DNA of 64,000 nt from Prorocentrum cordatum (lineage: Eukaryota; Sar; Dinophyceae; Prorocentrales; Prorocentraceae), in assembly GCA_963575745.1 (NCBI GenBank), contig CAUYUJ010005002.1, positions 1,233,479 through 1,297,478 of the forward strand. Reading direction: 5' to 3'. A program made the translations under genes and the position numbers. Shown here one piece after another: positions 1 to 12,014 of this stretch (within the stretch, counting starts at the first letter, position 1; every line of letters begins with the position of its first letter). A model generated the notes under the pieces. The model saw only the letters and a list, made by a program, of their open reading frames with translations. It searched no databases and had not been told where the DNA came from.

Positions 1-45
1 CCCGCGCCAGCGCCCTGGGATTCGCCCGAATCCATCTTCATATCA

Positions 46-111
46 TTCCTCTTCTTCCTCCTCCTCCCCATCCCCCTCCTCCTCCTCCTCCTCCTCCTCC
101 TCCTCCTCATG
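46..111 (+). repeat. (TCC)n-rich tract, LINE A leader
   Basis: An almost pure pyrimidine tract of TCC/CTC units. Copy B carries a slightly shorter version at 31560-31618. The glutamate-rich frame on the other strand is a by-product of the repeat. Confidence 0.8.
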
Positions 112-325
112 CTCTTCCTCGTCCCCCTCCTCATTGTCCTTGAACTTTGTGAGCTCCTGGTGGAGCACTCTACTTACTACGACGTACCTTCCGAGTCCGC
201 GCAGGATCTGCCTCCCGCTGCTCGCCCCATGGCTCCTTCCACGGCCGCTGCTGTCAGGCCTCCGTGGAGGAAGTCTGCTCCCCCGCCCTGGGGGGGGTGG
301 GGGGCAATGGAGGGAGTGGCGAGAC

Positions 326-1474
326 ATGGGCCCAGGAGACTACGAAGGTTGGAAGGAGGTCGGTAAAGCACCTGCTTGTGCGAAGTGCGGGTGCAAGAAG
401 AATGTTCGAGGAAGTGTGTGCTGCAAAGCCTGTGGCCACAAGTTGTCCGACGTGGCTCCTGCTGCAGCACCCGAGCCTGGCGGAGTCTGGGCTGATGCCG
501 CGCGGCAAGGAGACGGAGGCAAAGGTGGCAAGAAGGGCACGGGGCGCAAGGGCAAGGGGGGCAAGGGCCCAGGCGCTGCTGACGGCGGTCAGGCCCTGCC
601 CCTTGCCCCAGGGGCCCAGTTCAAGGTGGCCCAGCCTGAGGGCGCCGAAATGGGCATCGGCGACCTGGGGCAGATGGTGGCGATGCTGGAGCGCGTGGGC
701 GACGTGGCCAGCGCGGCGAGGCACAAGTGTACCCTCACTGAGAGGCGCCGCAAGGCGGCCGGGAAGGCGTACGTGGCCCCGCTGTCCCAGAGGGTCACCA
801 TGGCCCACAAGCAGGCTGCGGAGGTCAGTCAGAAGCTGGAGAAGGCGGTGGCTCACTTCGAGCGGCTGCAGGAGGGGCTCGAGCAGCAGCGCAAGTGGGT
901 GCAGCAGCTCACTGACGAGCTCGAGGAGCGCGAGAAGGAGCACTGCCGCCTGGTGGTGGAGCTCAAGGAGACGTACGTGCCGCCGCAGCAAGCCCCTGCT
1001 CAGGCACTCAGCGTGGCTGGCATCTTGGACGGCACGATTGAGTCGATTCCGCTGTCCTTTGCAGGCCTGGGCTTCGACGATGCGGAGTGTGATATGGAGG
1101 AATCGGACAAGCGTGAGTTGGAAGACCGCACCGTTCGCCTGCAGACCGAGCTGGCGGCGGCGGTCAAGGCGATGTTCGGCCAGGCGGCGGAGAAGGCCAA
1201 GGCCTTCAAGGTCGAGCAGGAGCAGATGGCGGCCCGTCTGGCGGGCAAGCGCAGGCGGCAGGACCCAGAGGCCGCGGCCCCTGGCCCTGAGGCGGCGCCT
1301 GCTGCAGCTGCTGGGCCGCCTCCCGAAGGCGCTGGGGCAGCTGCTTCCGCGGAGGCCCCCCAGCCTGCGCCCGCTGTGGCGCCAGCTGCAGGAGCGGGTG
1401 CTGGCGACGGGCTCAAGCAGCGCGCAGCCAGAATCTGTCGCCCGCCGCCCCCTCAGGCCACGAAATCGGCCTGA
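326..1474 (+). CDS. LINE A ORF1: zinc-ribbon / coiled-coil Gag-like protein
   Basis: Probably the nucleic-acid-binding ORF1 protein of LINE A, by position and composition. I chose the ATG at 326 (MGPGDYEGW), which begins just before a cysteine cluster with CAKCGCKK at about residues 17-24 and CCKACGHK about 10 residues later, a likely zinc ribbon. The frame is open further upstream to 134, but that part looks like translated leader. A basic Gly/Lys stretch follows, then a Glu/Lys/Gln-rich coiled coil over about residues 165-240 and an Ala/Pro-rich tail. The frame is intact in both copies, with scattered amino-acid changes. ORF2 probably starts 89 bases after the stop, in a different frame. 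No homologue can be named from sequence alone, and the start codon is uncertain. Confidence 0.6.
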   Translation: MGPGDYEGWKEVGKAPACAKCGCKKNVRGSVCCKACGHKLSDVAPAAAPEPGGVWADAARQGDGGKGGKKGTGRKGKGGKGPGAADGGQALPLAPGAQFKVAQPEGAEMGIGDLGQMVAMLERVGDVASAARHKCTLTERRRKAAGKAYVAPLSQRVTMAHKQAAEVSQKLEKAVAHFERLQEGLEQQRKWVQQLTDELEEREKEHCRLVVELKETYVPPQQAPAQALSVAGILDGTIESIPLSFAGLGFDDAECDMEESDKRELEDRTVRLQTELAAAVKAMFGQAAEKAKAFKVEQEQMAARLAGKRRRQDPEAAAPGPEAAPAAAAGPPPEGAGAAASAEAPQPAPAVAPAAGAGAGDGLKQRAARICRPPPPQATKSA

Positions 1475-1562
1475 GGGGGCCAGCTCCTTGAACAAGAGCG
1501 TCGCTGCTGATCGGTTGGGTCCAGCGGCGCGAGGCGGCCCGCCTGGGCCAGGCCCTGGCTCG

Positions 1563-4500
1563 ATGGGGCTGCCGCCTCCCGAGCCCATTGACCCTGATGG
1601 GCCAGAGGCGGCCTTTTACGACGGCGTCACGATGTCGGCGGCCAGGTGGATTCCCCGCCTGCACTCGCCTGAGTCGGGGGCCGATTGCTGGATGCAGTGG
1701 TGTAAGCCCTACGTCAGGGAGCTGCTCATGCAAGACCAGCGTGACCACTGGGTGCAGGAGGCTCGCCATGGCAGGTCCTTGGACCAGATGGCGGAGGACA
1801 TCTGCGCAGGGGCCTGGGAAGATGGAGCTGAGAATCGCGTCAATACTCTTGGCTTCTTTGATTGGTGTGAATCTCATGACAGTGATATGCTGCGCTGGGC
1901 TCTCCGTCGGCACTGGGAGGAGCTGCGCAGAATCAAAAACGAGATGAGGGATCTGTTGGGCCTGCCACGTGATGGGGGCCAGAGGACCTTCGAGCGAGCA
2001 GCTGACCCGAAACTCGCACACGAGAGACCCCTGTGCAGTCCCCCAGCCGCGCCCCTGGGGGAACGAGGTGCTCCGTCTTTGACGAGCCCTGCCTGCGCCA
2101 GCGGAGTCTCGTGTGCAGAGGGGGCGCCTGCTTCTGGGAGGCCTGTTTCGGCGCTGTCTGCCACCAGAGGGCTGCCGACCTTTTGGGCAGCCAGCCCCGT
2201 CGACCTGGAGTGGCCCTCGCTCGGCTTCTCAGTAGCGGCTGCGGGAGGCCCTGGTGCACGTCTGCTTGATGGGCGATGGCGCCCCGAGTTGCTGGCTGCC
2301 ACTTGCACGGCGACATCTTCGGCAGCGCCGATTTGCGGCGAGGGGGCGCCAGTCGCTTCGGGCTCGGGGGGAGGGGATTCAGCCCCCGTCCGTCGCGCCC
2401 CCGAGCCCACGCGTACTATGGCATCGGCATCTCCCACTGGAACAAGGGCCACGAGAGGTTCGTCTTCGGCTGGGGCACAGGCCCCCTCAGGTGCCAGCCG
2501 TGACGCCGCCGCCGCGGAGGCCCCAGCGCCCTGGGGACCCGCCGCCGCCGCGCCGCTGGTGCCAGAGGGGGCCCAACCACATGAGGGACATAGATCGGCA
2601 CGGGCCCCTCCTTCGGCCAGCCCGAGCGCCGCCGCCGCAGAGGCTCCAGCAACCTGGGGACCTGCCGCCGCCGCGCCGCTGTGCCCAGGAGGGGACCAGT
2701 CACACGGTCGACTTAGAGGCGCCCCTAGTGGGCATATTCGTCGCCATGCAGCCGGCCCCGATGGCACGCATTGCTCTCCTCGGCCGTCGGCCATTGAGGA
2801 GGGCAGTACCGACCATCGGGGAAGAGCCTCAAAACTGGAGAACGCGACTGCTCGGCAAGAGGCAGACTCGGTTCTCAAAGTAGTCACCTACAATAGTAAC
2901 GCCTGGGCAACGGCTCGCAAGTTTCTGGAATGGGCCAAAGAGGGGCCTCGGGCTACCACTTTCGACATCGGGCTCTTCCAGGAGACGAGGCTGACCCAGG
3001 CCCAGCAGGAGGGGCCGCGATCATGGGCATTCAAGGCTGGTTTCACGTCGAAATTTTCGTGTGCTGCCTCGACGGTATCGGCTGACAACGCGACTTCGGG
3101 TGGAGTTGCTGTGCTGACTTCGGCCAGGTTTGGAGCGACTGATGTGGTGCACGCGCTCGCGTCGGCAAGGATGTGCGCGAGAAGGTTGGTTCTTTCGGAG
3201 CGGGTGCAGCTCATGGTGATCTCGGTCTACGGCCACGCGCAGATCGGCCTCGCGGGGGAGAATTTCATTTTTCTGGCTCAGCTCAGTGAACTTGCCTCGT
3301 CGTTACCCCTACCTGTGCTCATAGCTGGAGACTGGAACATTGATGCGGAAGCTTTGCGAGAGTCCAGGTGGTTCGGCCGCCTGGGCCAACCTGCCACGAC
3401 AAATGTTACGACTTCTTTGTGGTTAGCAGGTGCTTGGGTTACCATATTGATGAAGTGCGGGAGTGGCCAGGCACGCCCACGGGGCCGCACTCGTCGGTGC
3501 ACCTCCGCCTGAAAGGCCTTGCTGGGGCAGCGAAGGTGTGGAAGCGGATCGTCCCGAAGGCTTTCCCCTTGGCGCGGACGGATGATGAGAAGCTGAGGTT
3601 CGTCACGCCTGAGGGAGGCCAGGCATGCGGCTTCGACTTGGACAGGCCCATGGAGGCCGCTGCCCAATGGTTCGATGCGGCTGATGCCGAGCTGGTCAAG
3701 CTGCATGAGCTTGGACAAGCCAGGGGGTACTCAGGCAGGTCGTCTGGCTGCCAGATTCAGAAGGTCCCTCTGCAGGCGGCCTGGGGTCAGGATCTCAACC
3801 AGCGCTGCGCGGTCCTCGCGCAGAACTGGCTTGCTGTCAGGAGGCTGGCGATGCTTTACATGCGTCGGGTGAAAGACCGTGACCTTTTGCTGGCCAAGGC
3901 TTGCGACTTTGGCCACCTGCTGCAAAGTGCTGAGGTAGAGGAGCTCAGAGGCTTCACGGTTGCATCTCTTTTTGGAAGCCTGCTAGCCTGTGATCAAAAA
4001 ACTGATGTTGTGAATTGGCTGCAGGCCGAAGTTTCGAAGCGTGTGTCTCAGGAGGCGGCTGAGGGGCGCCATAAATGGAAGTCGTGGGCGCAGTCGTCCG
4101 TCGTCGGAGGGGGGCGGGTCGCTCACAGGTTTTCGAAGGGCCCCTTGGCGCCTCCCCAGCCCGTATTGGCTGAAGATGATGAAGGAGAGACGTTTCCCCT
4201 AGTAGGTGATGCCGCACTGCAGCGGACCTTACAAGAGTGGTTGCCGATCTGGTGCAAAGATAATCGAGCTGGCGAGCTTCCGCCTTGGGACTGGAGGTGT
4301 GAAGATAGCTTGCCGCCGATTACTTCGGAGGAGGTCCTTGCGGCTGCCAAGTCGTTTCCCCCGGGCACGGGCCTAGGGTGGGATTCTTTTCGCCCCCAGC
4401 TCCTCCTGCAGGTCTCCCCCGCGCTCGTCCAGGCCTTCGCCGATATCCTCACGGCCTGGGAACGGGACCCCTCGGTTGGCCCGGTGTGGCTCGTCGTGAT

Positions 4501-7500
4501 CGTGTTTCTTGCGAAACCGACGGGGGGGGGTTAGGCCTATAGGCCTCCTTCCCCTCTGGGCCCGAGTGTGGAGCAGGATTCGGCATGCCAGATGCGCGGC
4601 TTGGGAAAGGAGCTGGACGCGCCCTTTTTCTGGGGTATGAGCACGTCCACTGCGTGCGACAAGAGCGCATGGGTTCACAGTGCTATGGCTGCATTTGCTC
4701 GGGAGACTCGGGGTTTAGTTTCGGGTGCGTTGTTTCTGGACCTTTGCAAATTCTACGAGCATAGCAGCCACGCAGAATTACTTGCGGGAGCTGAGCAGGT
4801 GGCCTTTCCGAAGGCCCTCTTGAGGGCCTATTGCACGGTTTACCGATCCCCGAGGCGGGGGTCTTGGCAGGGGGCGATTTCCAGAATCGTCTCGCCGAAT
4901 GGCTCCGTTATTGCCGGCTGTTCGGGGGCCACCTCGCTCGCTCGCCTGTTGCTCGTGTCGGTGCTGCGCAGAGTGGTATCGACGTGCCCAACGGTTACCC
5001 TGAAAAGTGCCATTGACGATTTTTCTTTTCAGTCCATCGGAGGCCAGGCCACGGTGTGCACTGAGCTTTCGTCGGCTTTCAATCTGGTCACCCAGGACCT
5101 CCAGGCTAGGGGCCTCCCGATTGCCTGGAACAAGCTTGGGCTCTTGGCGTCGTCAGCCTCCCTGGCCAACCAGCTGGCCTCGAGCTGCCAGCTCCCTGAA
5201 GATGCCAGGTCGTCTGTCCACCGCGACCTTGGAGGGGGCGCGACGGATTGTGCAAGGCGGCGAGTGTCGACCCACCAGGCCCGTTTCCTGGATGCCCAGG
5301 CCAAGGTGGCCAAGGTCCTCAGCCTCCGTGAGGCTGGTGCCCCGACGGGTGGAATCTTTCGGGCTGGGGTCACCGCCAAGGCTCTCTGGGGGGCCAACAT
5401 CCAGGGGCTGCCTGATGGAAAGCTGAAGAGTTTAAGAGTTGCGGCTGTCAAAGCCGAGGGGAGGCTGCCCAAGGGATGCTCGCTCGGATTGGCTTCGATG
5501 TGCACGCGTGGGGGTTGGCCGCGAGATCCCTTGGTGCAGGTCTCAGCTGACGCGATCAAGACGTATGTTCAGATTCTAAAGGATGGCAGGCTGTCAGAGC
5601 GTGTGCTTTCAGTTTTGTTTGCGAAGGCCCAGGAGGTCGCCCAGAGGCCGAAACCTTGGACCCTGGTCAAGGACCCCGTGTCCGCCCTGGTCTTAACCTG
5701 CCTGAGGATCGGGTTTGTCTTCCAGGGACCTTTCTCGGTGCAGGAGGCCCTGGGACAGGTTTGGGACCTGACTTTGGTCTCGGCCGCTTTCATGGCCAGG
5801 CGTGTGCGTTTTTCGGCGCGAAGCTTTTCGGACCTGGCGGCCTTGGGCAAAATCGGACCAGGCAAGGCCTGGCGCGCAGAACTTTTTTGGCGACCGCTGA
5901 ATGAGCTGCTACATAGAAAGACCGACGGGGAGGACGAGGCTGTTGGGACGGGTAGTCCGTGGGTGGTCAGAGAGCAGCGTACGCTCCGAGGACTCCTTAT
6001 GGGTTCTCATTGGTGCCAGCACAGGCTCAGTGAGCATGATCCTGAGCTGGCGTCAGAATGCCTGGTGTGTGGTGCGCGAGGCACCTTGTTCCATCGCCAC
6101 TTTCAGTGCCAGGCTAGGTCGGCCTGGCGCCGCGACAACCTTCCCGTGTGTGTGTGTGCAGCGCGCAGCCAGCAGAGTTTCGACCTGCAGTGTTGAGCTG
6201 CAAGAGCGTTTTTCCAAAGGAATCCTTCCTGACCCGTGCCAGCTTCTGGTCAGGAAACCCTGGGATCCGTCCACGGAGTTTCGCGTTGACGGAGGCCTTG
6301 CTGGGCCGCTCATGCTTTCCAAGGGGCATGTTTTTCTGTGATGGTCCAGGCCTAGATGGACTGTTCCCGTCCATGCGTGTTGCAGGATGGGGAGTCACCG
6401 TCTTCGATGAGTCACGCAGGTGTATAGCGGAGTGGTATGGTTCTGTGCCCCCAGCCACCTTGCCTGATCAGGTGGCGCGTGACGGCGAGGACTATAGTGT
6501 TTTTATCGTCTCGAAGCTGTGCGCTGGCGATTGCACTCTGTACTCAGATTGCAAGGGAACGCTTGGCTGCTGTAAACATAGAGCGCGCTCGGTCTCTTCG
6601 GCTAACCCCAGGGCCCACCTCTGGAATCAGTCTTGGGCTTCGGGAGGCCTTGAGGGGGCCAGTTTTTAAAAAGGTTCCTGCTCGCGCCTCGGCCAAGGAT
6701 GTCAGAGACGGCCTCTTGTCAGATTTCGAGCGCACTGGTAACCATGGTGCTGATAGGCTGGCCAAGTTGGGGGCCTCGCTTGTCCAGCACGATGAATGTG
6801 GCGCCCTCCTGGCCCAGGGCTGCCTGTGCCTGGCCCGTGAGGTGTTGCAGTTTATAACGCGTGCGGAAGTCTACTACAGCGAGCTTGGGGTCTACGACAA
6901 TGTAGGTGCCCAGGGCCTGTCTTTGGTTTCCCTGGATCTCCCCTCGGACCACGACGCTCGGCTCGAGTGGGCTCGGGCCGAGGATGAGGCAGCTGCGCCC
7001 CCCCTCGTGTTGAGGCCCCGACGGTCCCTGACCCTGCGGCTGCCGCCTCGCCGGAGAGATTCCTGGATAGGGCGTCCGAAGGCACGCAGCCGTGGAAGGT
7101 GGGGGGCCACTGCCTGCTGGAGTTTCCAATGGAGTCTTCGGAGGAGGGAGATGATCACCCACCCCTCCTCTTTTGCTCCACCTGTGGCAGCTGCGCAACG
7201 GTTGTCACAGGTTCCAGGGGCCTGCATTCTGGATGCCAGGGCTCGGCTCATTCTTTGGTCGGCCCTGGCAAGAAGAACACGTCGAGTTTTTTAAAGCTCA
7301 AGCACCCGAATCGGGCGCGACGGCTGGGGCCCCCGAGATCTCCTGGGGCTCTGGCTCGCGAGCTTTTCGGTTCTCGGTTCCTGGTCGGAGGTTTGGGGTC
7401 CCAGCCGACGATTAGGGCTTCGAGAGCCCAGCAGTTTTCGGGAACCGCCACTCTCTGCATGGCTGACTGTCTCCAGGCTTTCGGGCTGAATGAGGAGGAG

Positions 7501-7572
7501 GCCCGTGAGCTGGGACGGGGGTTCCGTGTCCGACCTGCTGCTGCTGACGAGCTCGACGAAGATTTTTCTTAA
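1563..7572 (+). pseudogene. LINE A ORF2: APE endonuclease - reverse transcriptase - RNase H, frameshifted
   Basis: The polyprotein that would nick DNA and reverse-transcribe the element RNA. Endonuclease motifs VVTYNSNAW (~2880), FQETRL (~2975) and AGDWNID (~3325-3345) lie in frame 3. The endonuclease ends in frame 2 with YDFFVVS and GPHSSVHLRL (~3400-3510). RT follows: LAKPTGG at the G-run (4522-4530), motif A FLDLCKF (~4735), motif B region AGCSGATSLAR, and IDDF as motif C (~5012). A zinc knuckle starting CLVCGARG lies at ~6060. RNase H acidic motifs are FCDG (~6331), YSDCKG (~6541) and NHGAD (~6740). Breaks shared with copy B lie near 3380, at the G-run and at the C-run 6998-7004. Breaks private to A are a missing G near 4608, an extra GT near 6150 and an extra base near 6574. 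Confidence 0.8.
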
Positions 7573-7590
7573 GGGGGCTTTGTCGCTGGC

Positions 7591-7625
7591 CCACGGTGCG
7601 CAGCCTAGGCCGAGCCGCACCGTGG
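7591..7625 (+). other. LINE A 3' UTR hairpin
   Basis: CCACGGTGCG pairs perfectly with CGCACCGTGG across a 15-base loop, 18 bases after the ORF2 stop. It is identical in copy B (39096-39130). LINE reverse transcriptases often recognise a 3' stem-loop of their own RNA; that role here is inferred. Confidence 0.7.
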
Positions 7626-7676
7626 TGACAAAAAGGTCCTCTCCGATGGGCCCCCTTGGGTTTTTTTGACTCGTCG

Positions 7677-7893
<217 letters not shown>

Positions 7894-7997
7894 TTTCTCC
7901 TCCTTAGTGGCGTGCAATCCTCTCGTCCTCCTCTCCTCCTCGTCCTCCTCTCCTCCTCCTTTCCTCCTTCCTCCTCCTCGTATTCCTCGTAAGGAAA

Positions 7998-8735
7998 TCG
8001 GTAACCCCCAGAGGTTACCGACCCTGTCCTCGGCCCTCGCTCGGCTTTTCTCGTATCTTTTCAGGGGCCTGCCTCCTCTCTCGGGGAGGAAAGGGGGGGG
8101 AGAATCGGTAACCTCCGGAGGTTACCGACCTTGTCCTCGGCCTTCGCTCGGTTTTTCTTGTTTATTTTAAGGGGCCTGCCTCCTCTCTGGGGGGGAAGGG
8201 GGGGGGGAAATCGGTAACCTCCGGAGGTTACCGATCTTGTCCTCGGCCCTCGCTCGGTTTTTCTCGTATATTTTCAAAGGCCTGCCTCCTCTCTCGGCGA
8301 GGAAGGGGGGGGTGTGGGGGGAAATCGGTAACCTCCGGAGGTTACCGATCTTGTCCTCGGCTCTCGCTCGGTTTTTCTTGTATATGTTCAAGGGCCTGCC
8401 TTCTCTCTCGGGGAGGAAGGGGGGTGGGGGTGGGGAAGAATCGGTAACCTCCGGAGGTTACCGACCTTGTCCTCGGCCCTCCCCTCCCTTGGTTTTCTCG
8501 TCTGTTTCCAAGGGTCTGCCCGCTCCTCGGGGAGGGGGAGGTACGGGCCCCATTCTCGGTGCGCATGTCCTCGGCCCGCGGCCCCTTCTGGTTGCGCGGG
8601 CATGTTTCTTGCGCTGGTGGTGTCTGTTGGGGGAGGAAAATCGGTAACCCCCGGAGGTTACCGACTTACTCTCCGAGGGGGAATCGGTAACCTCCGGAGG
8701 TTACCGACTCACTCTCCGAGGGGGAATCGGTAACG
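7998..8735. repeat. Array of a 24-bp perfect palindrome (copy A)
   Basis: Seven copies of a palindrome whose left half is TCGGTAACCTCC and whose right half is its exact reverse complement, at 7998 (imperfect centre), 8105, 8211, 8325, 8441, 8641 (one central change) and 8684, plus a broken half-copy near 8728. The first five sit in a 106-116-bp unit that also carries a CTTGTCCTCGG...CGCTCGG box, a GCCTGCCTCCTCTCTCGG box and a G-run. Two later copies are only 43 bp apart. Function unknown; it could form a strong RNA hairpin or DNA cruciform. Confidence 0.9.
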
Positions 8736-8828
8736 CGGGACAGCGGGCCGAAGCAGGCCGAGCAGGTGATGCTGCTGCCAATTCGAAAGAGGCCCCGAGC
8801 GATTGCTACTGTACATGGTACTGCACAC

Positions 8829-11128
8829 GGAAGCCTTTCAGAAGCCTCTCAGAAGCCTCTCAGAAGCCTCTCATCAGTCTCTCAGAAGCCTCCCAGAAAC
8901 CCATTCAGAAATCTCTCGGAAGCCTCTCAGAAGCCTCTCAGAAGCCTCTCAGAAGCCTCTCAGAAGCCCCGCAGAAGCCTCTCAGAAACCTCGCAGAAGC
9001 CCCGCAGAAGCTTCTCGGAAGCCTCTCATAAACCCATTGAGAAGCCTCTCGGAAGCCTCACAGAAACCCATTCAGAAGCCTCTCGGAAGCCTCTCAGAAA
9101 CCAATTCAGAAGCCTTTCGGGAGCCTCTCAGAAACCCATGCAGAAGCCCCTCGGGAGCCTCCCAAAAACCCATTCAGAAGCTTTTCGGAAGCCTGTCAGA
9201 CACCCATTCCGCAGTCTCTCAGAAGTCTTTCAGAAACCCATTCAGGAACCTCTCGGAAGCCTCTCAGAAGCCTTTCAGAAGCCACTCAGAAGCTTCTCAG
9301 CAGTTTCTCAGAAACCCATTCACAAGCCTCTCGGAAGCCTCCCAGAAACCCATTCAGAAGCCTCTCGGCAGCCTCCCAGAAACCCATTGAGAAGCTTCTC
9401 GGAAGCCTCCCAGAAACCCATTCAGAAGCTTCTCGGAAGCCTCCCCGAAACCCTTGCAGAAGCCTCTCGGAAGCCTCCCAGAAACCCATTCAGAAGCCTC
9501 TCGGAAGCCTCCCAGCAACCCATTCAGAAGCATCTCGGAAGCCTCGTAGAAGCCTCTCATAAGCCTCTCAGAAGCCTCTCAGAAGTCTCTCGGAAGTCTC
9601 TCAGAAACCCATTCAGAAGCCTCTCAGCAGTCTCTCAGAAGTCTCTCATAAACCCATTCAGAAGCCTCTCAGCAGTCTCTCAGAAGCCTCTCAGAAACCC
9701 ATTCAGAAGCCTCTCAGAAACCCAGTAGAAACCCATTCAGAAGCCTGTCAGAAACCCATTCAGAAGCCTCTCAGAAGCCTTTCAGAAACCCGTTCAGAAG
9801 CCTCTCAGAAGCCTGCCAGAAACCCATTCAGAAGCTTGTCAGAAACCCATTCAGAAGCCTCCCAGAAGCCTGTCAGCAACCCATTCAGAAGACTCTCAGA
9901 AGCTTGTCAGGAACCCATTCAGAAGCCTTTCAGAAACTTGTCAGAAACCCATTCAGAAGCCTCTCAGAAGCCTCTCATAAGCCTTTCAGACACCCATTCA
10001 TAAGCCTCTCAGAACCCCCTTCAGAAGCCTCTCAGAAGCCTGTCAGAAACCCATTCAGAAGCCTCTCAGAAGCCTCTCAGAAACCCATTCAGAAGCCTTT
10101 CATCAGTTCTCAGAAGTCTCTCAGAAACCCAGTAGAATCCCATTCATCAGCCTCTCAGAAGCTTGTCAGACACCCATTCAGAAGCCTCTCAGAAACTTGT
10201 CAGCAACCAATTCAGAAGCCTCTCGGAAGCCTCTCAGAAACCCATTCAGAAGCTTCTCAGAAACCTGTCAGAAACCCATTCAGAAGCCTCTCAGAAGTCT
10301 CCCATAAACCCATTCAGAAGCCTCTCAGAAGTCTCTTAGAAGTCTACCGGAAACCCATTCAGAAGCCTCTCAGCAGCCTCTCAGAAGTCTCTCAGACACC
10401 CATTCAGAAAACCATTCAGAAGCTTCTCAGCAGTCTTTCAGCAACCATTCAGAAACCCATTCAGAAGCCTCTCAGCAGCCTCTCAGAAGTCTCTCAGAAA
10501 CCCATTAAAATCCCATTCAGAGGCCTCTCAGAAACCCATTAGAAACCCATTCAGAAGCCTCTCAGAAACCTAGTAGAAACCCATTCAGAAGCCTCTCAGA
10601 AAGCCATTCAGAAGCCTCTCAGAAGCTTCTCAGAAACCCATTCAGAAGCCTCTCAGAAGCCTCTCAGAAACCCATTCAGAAGCCTTTCAGAAACCCATTC
10701 AGAAGCCTCTCAGAAGCCTCTCAGAAACCCATTCAGAAGCCTCTCAGAAGCCTGTCAGAAACCCATTCAGAAGCCTCTCAGAAGCCTGTCAGAAATCCAT
10801 TCAGAAGCCTCTCAGAAGCTTTTCAGAAACTCATTCAGAAACCTGTCAGAAACCCATTCAGAAGCCTTTCAGAAGCTTGTCAGAAACCCATTCAGAAGCC
10901 TCTCAGAAGCCTCTCAGAAACCCATTCAGAAGCCTCTCATCAGCCTCTCAGAAGTCTCTCAGAAACCCATCAGAAATCCATTCAGAAGCCTCTCAGAAGC
11001 ATTTCAGAAACCCATTCAGAAGCCTCTCAGAAGCTTGTCAGAAACCCATTCAGAAGCCTCTCAGAAGTCTCTCAGAAGTCTCTCAGAAGTCTCTCAGAAG
11101 TCTCTCAGAAGTCTCTCAGAAGCCTCTC
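8829..11128 (+). repeat. 11/12-bp minisatellite, copy A
   Basis: Tandem units of CAGAAGCCTCT (11 bp) mixed with CAGAAACCCATT (12 bp) and variants ending GTCT or GGAAG. The 11-bp period leaves several frames open and yields an 11-residue repeat of the type SEASQKPLRSL in long frames. Those frames break wherever 12-bp units cluster, which argues against real genes. The array also occurs at 19952-22506 and 40272-42620. Confidence 0.9.
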
Positions 11129-11164
11129 ACATATTCTACCTGGGAATGAAGCCTGGGAAGGGTT

Positions 11165-11216
11165 GTCCCGGGGAATGTTCGATTTTCCCGGGGAATGTTC
11201 GAGTTTCCCGGGGAAA
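11165..11216 (+). repeat. Short CCCGGGGAATGTTCGA tandem repeat
   Basis: Two and a half units of TTTCCCGGGGAATGTTCGA right after the minisatellite. It is conserved in copies M (22540-22592) and B (42656-42706). Confidence 0.7.
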
Positions 11217-11284
11217 GTATTTTTGTCCTCCGTCGTTTGGGGGTGCTGGGGCGGGGGGCGATATGCATACACACATATATAGAT

Positions 11285-11450
11285 ACATATGTATATTTGT
11301 ATGTATGTATGTATGTATGTATGTATGTACGTACGTATGTATGTATGTATGTATGTATGTATGTATGTATGTATGTATGTATGTATGTATATATGTATGT
11401 ATGTATATATCTAGGTATATATCTAGGTATATATATATATACATGTGTGT
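11285..11450 (+). repeat. (GTAT)n microsatellite, copy A
   Basis: A GTAT tetranucleotide tract with a GTAC slip in the middle and a TA-rich right end. It is identical in copy B (42779-42940) and shorter in copy M (22660-22760). Confidence 0.9.
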
Positions 11451-11599
11451 ATGTAAAAAAAGTAAAGGAATAGCAGTGCATCTATACGCAGATAAATCAT
11501 TAACTAACTTGGGAAGGGGCCCTGGGGGGCCAGGAGTGCACTGATTTGTCTTCCGGCCGTTTTGGACCCGGCGGGGGTGCCAGAACGCGTCAAAGGAGG

Positions 11600-12010
11600 T
11601 AAGGGGGGTGGCGAGAGGGCCCGAGAGACGTTCAAGAGGGTGCCAAGATGGCCCAGGAGCGCTCCAAGAGAGCCCAAGACCGCACAAGAGCGTTGAAACA
11701 TTGGTCCAACATGGCTTGAAGACAGCCCAAGAAGGCTTCAAGACGGCCAAGATGCCCTCAAAAGGTCTCCCACGAGGCACTCAGGAGGCGAAACAAATAG
11801 GTTTGTCTCTGATTTTTGGGGGCATTTCGTGTTCTCGCTGTACCGTGCTTCCGACGGCCCAAGACAGCCCACGAGGTCCCGGCCCCAGACATCAGCTCAA
11901 GACAGTCCAAGAGGCACCCAAAGAGGGCGCCACGGTGGCGCAAGAGAGTCCCAAGACGGCCCAAGAGAGCCCCAAGACGGCCTAAGAGGCGCTCGAGATC
12001 GCCCAAGAGG
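11600..12010 (+). repeat. CCAAGACGG/CCAAGAGGG minisatellite, copy A
   Basis: Degenerate 11-14-bp units around GCCCAAGACGGC and CCCAAGAGGGCC. They are interrupted at about 11796-11868 by a T-rich block containing GATTTTTGGGGGCATTTCG. The retrogene's spliced leader begins directly after the last unit, so the cDNA seems to have landed in or next to this array. Related arrays lie at 15420-15940 and, on the other strand, 46450-47080. Confidence 0.8.
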
Positions 12011-12014
12011 GCCC

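Noticed and set aside
254-1588. Long minus-strand frame opposite LINE A ORF1
   Set aside because: A shadow of GC-rich coding DNA. The plus-strand frame has the zinc-ribbon motif, a coiled coil and the right position upstream of ORF2.
2370-2400. Additional member of the hairpin family in LINE A (GGGGATTCAGCCCC)
   Set aside because: A short G/C stem can form, but the loop differs, the inner GGC/GCC stem is absent and there is no bulged base in the right place.
7998-8735. CRISPR-like array (palindromic repeat with spacers)
   Set aside because: The 'spacers' are near-identical copies of each other, the genome is eukaryotic by its spliced-leader relics, and no cas genes are present.
8829-11128. 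Long open frames with SQKPLRSL repeats as genes
   Set aside because: They arise from the 11-bp repeat period in several frames, have no non-repeat domain and break where 12-bp units occur.
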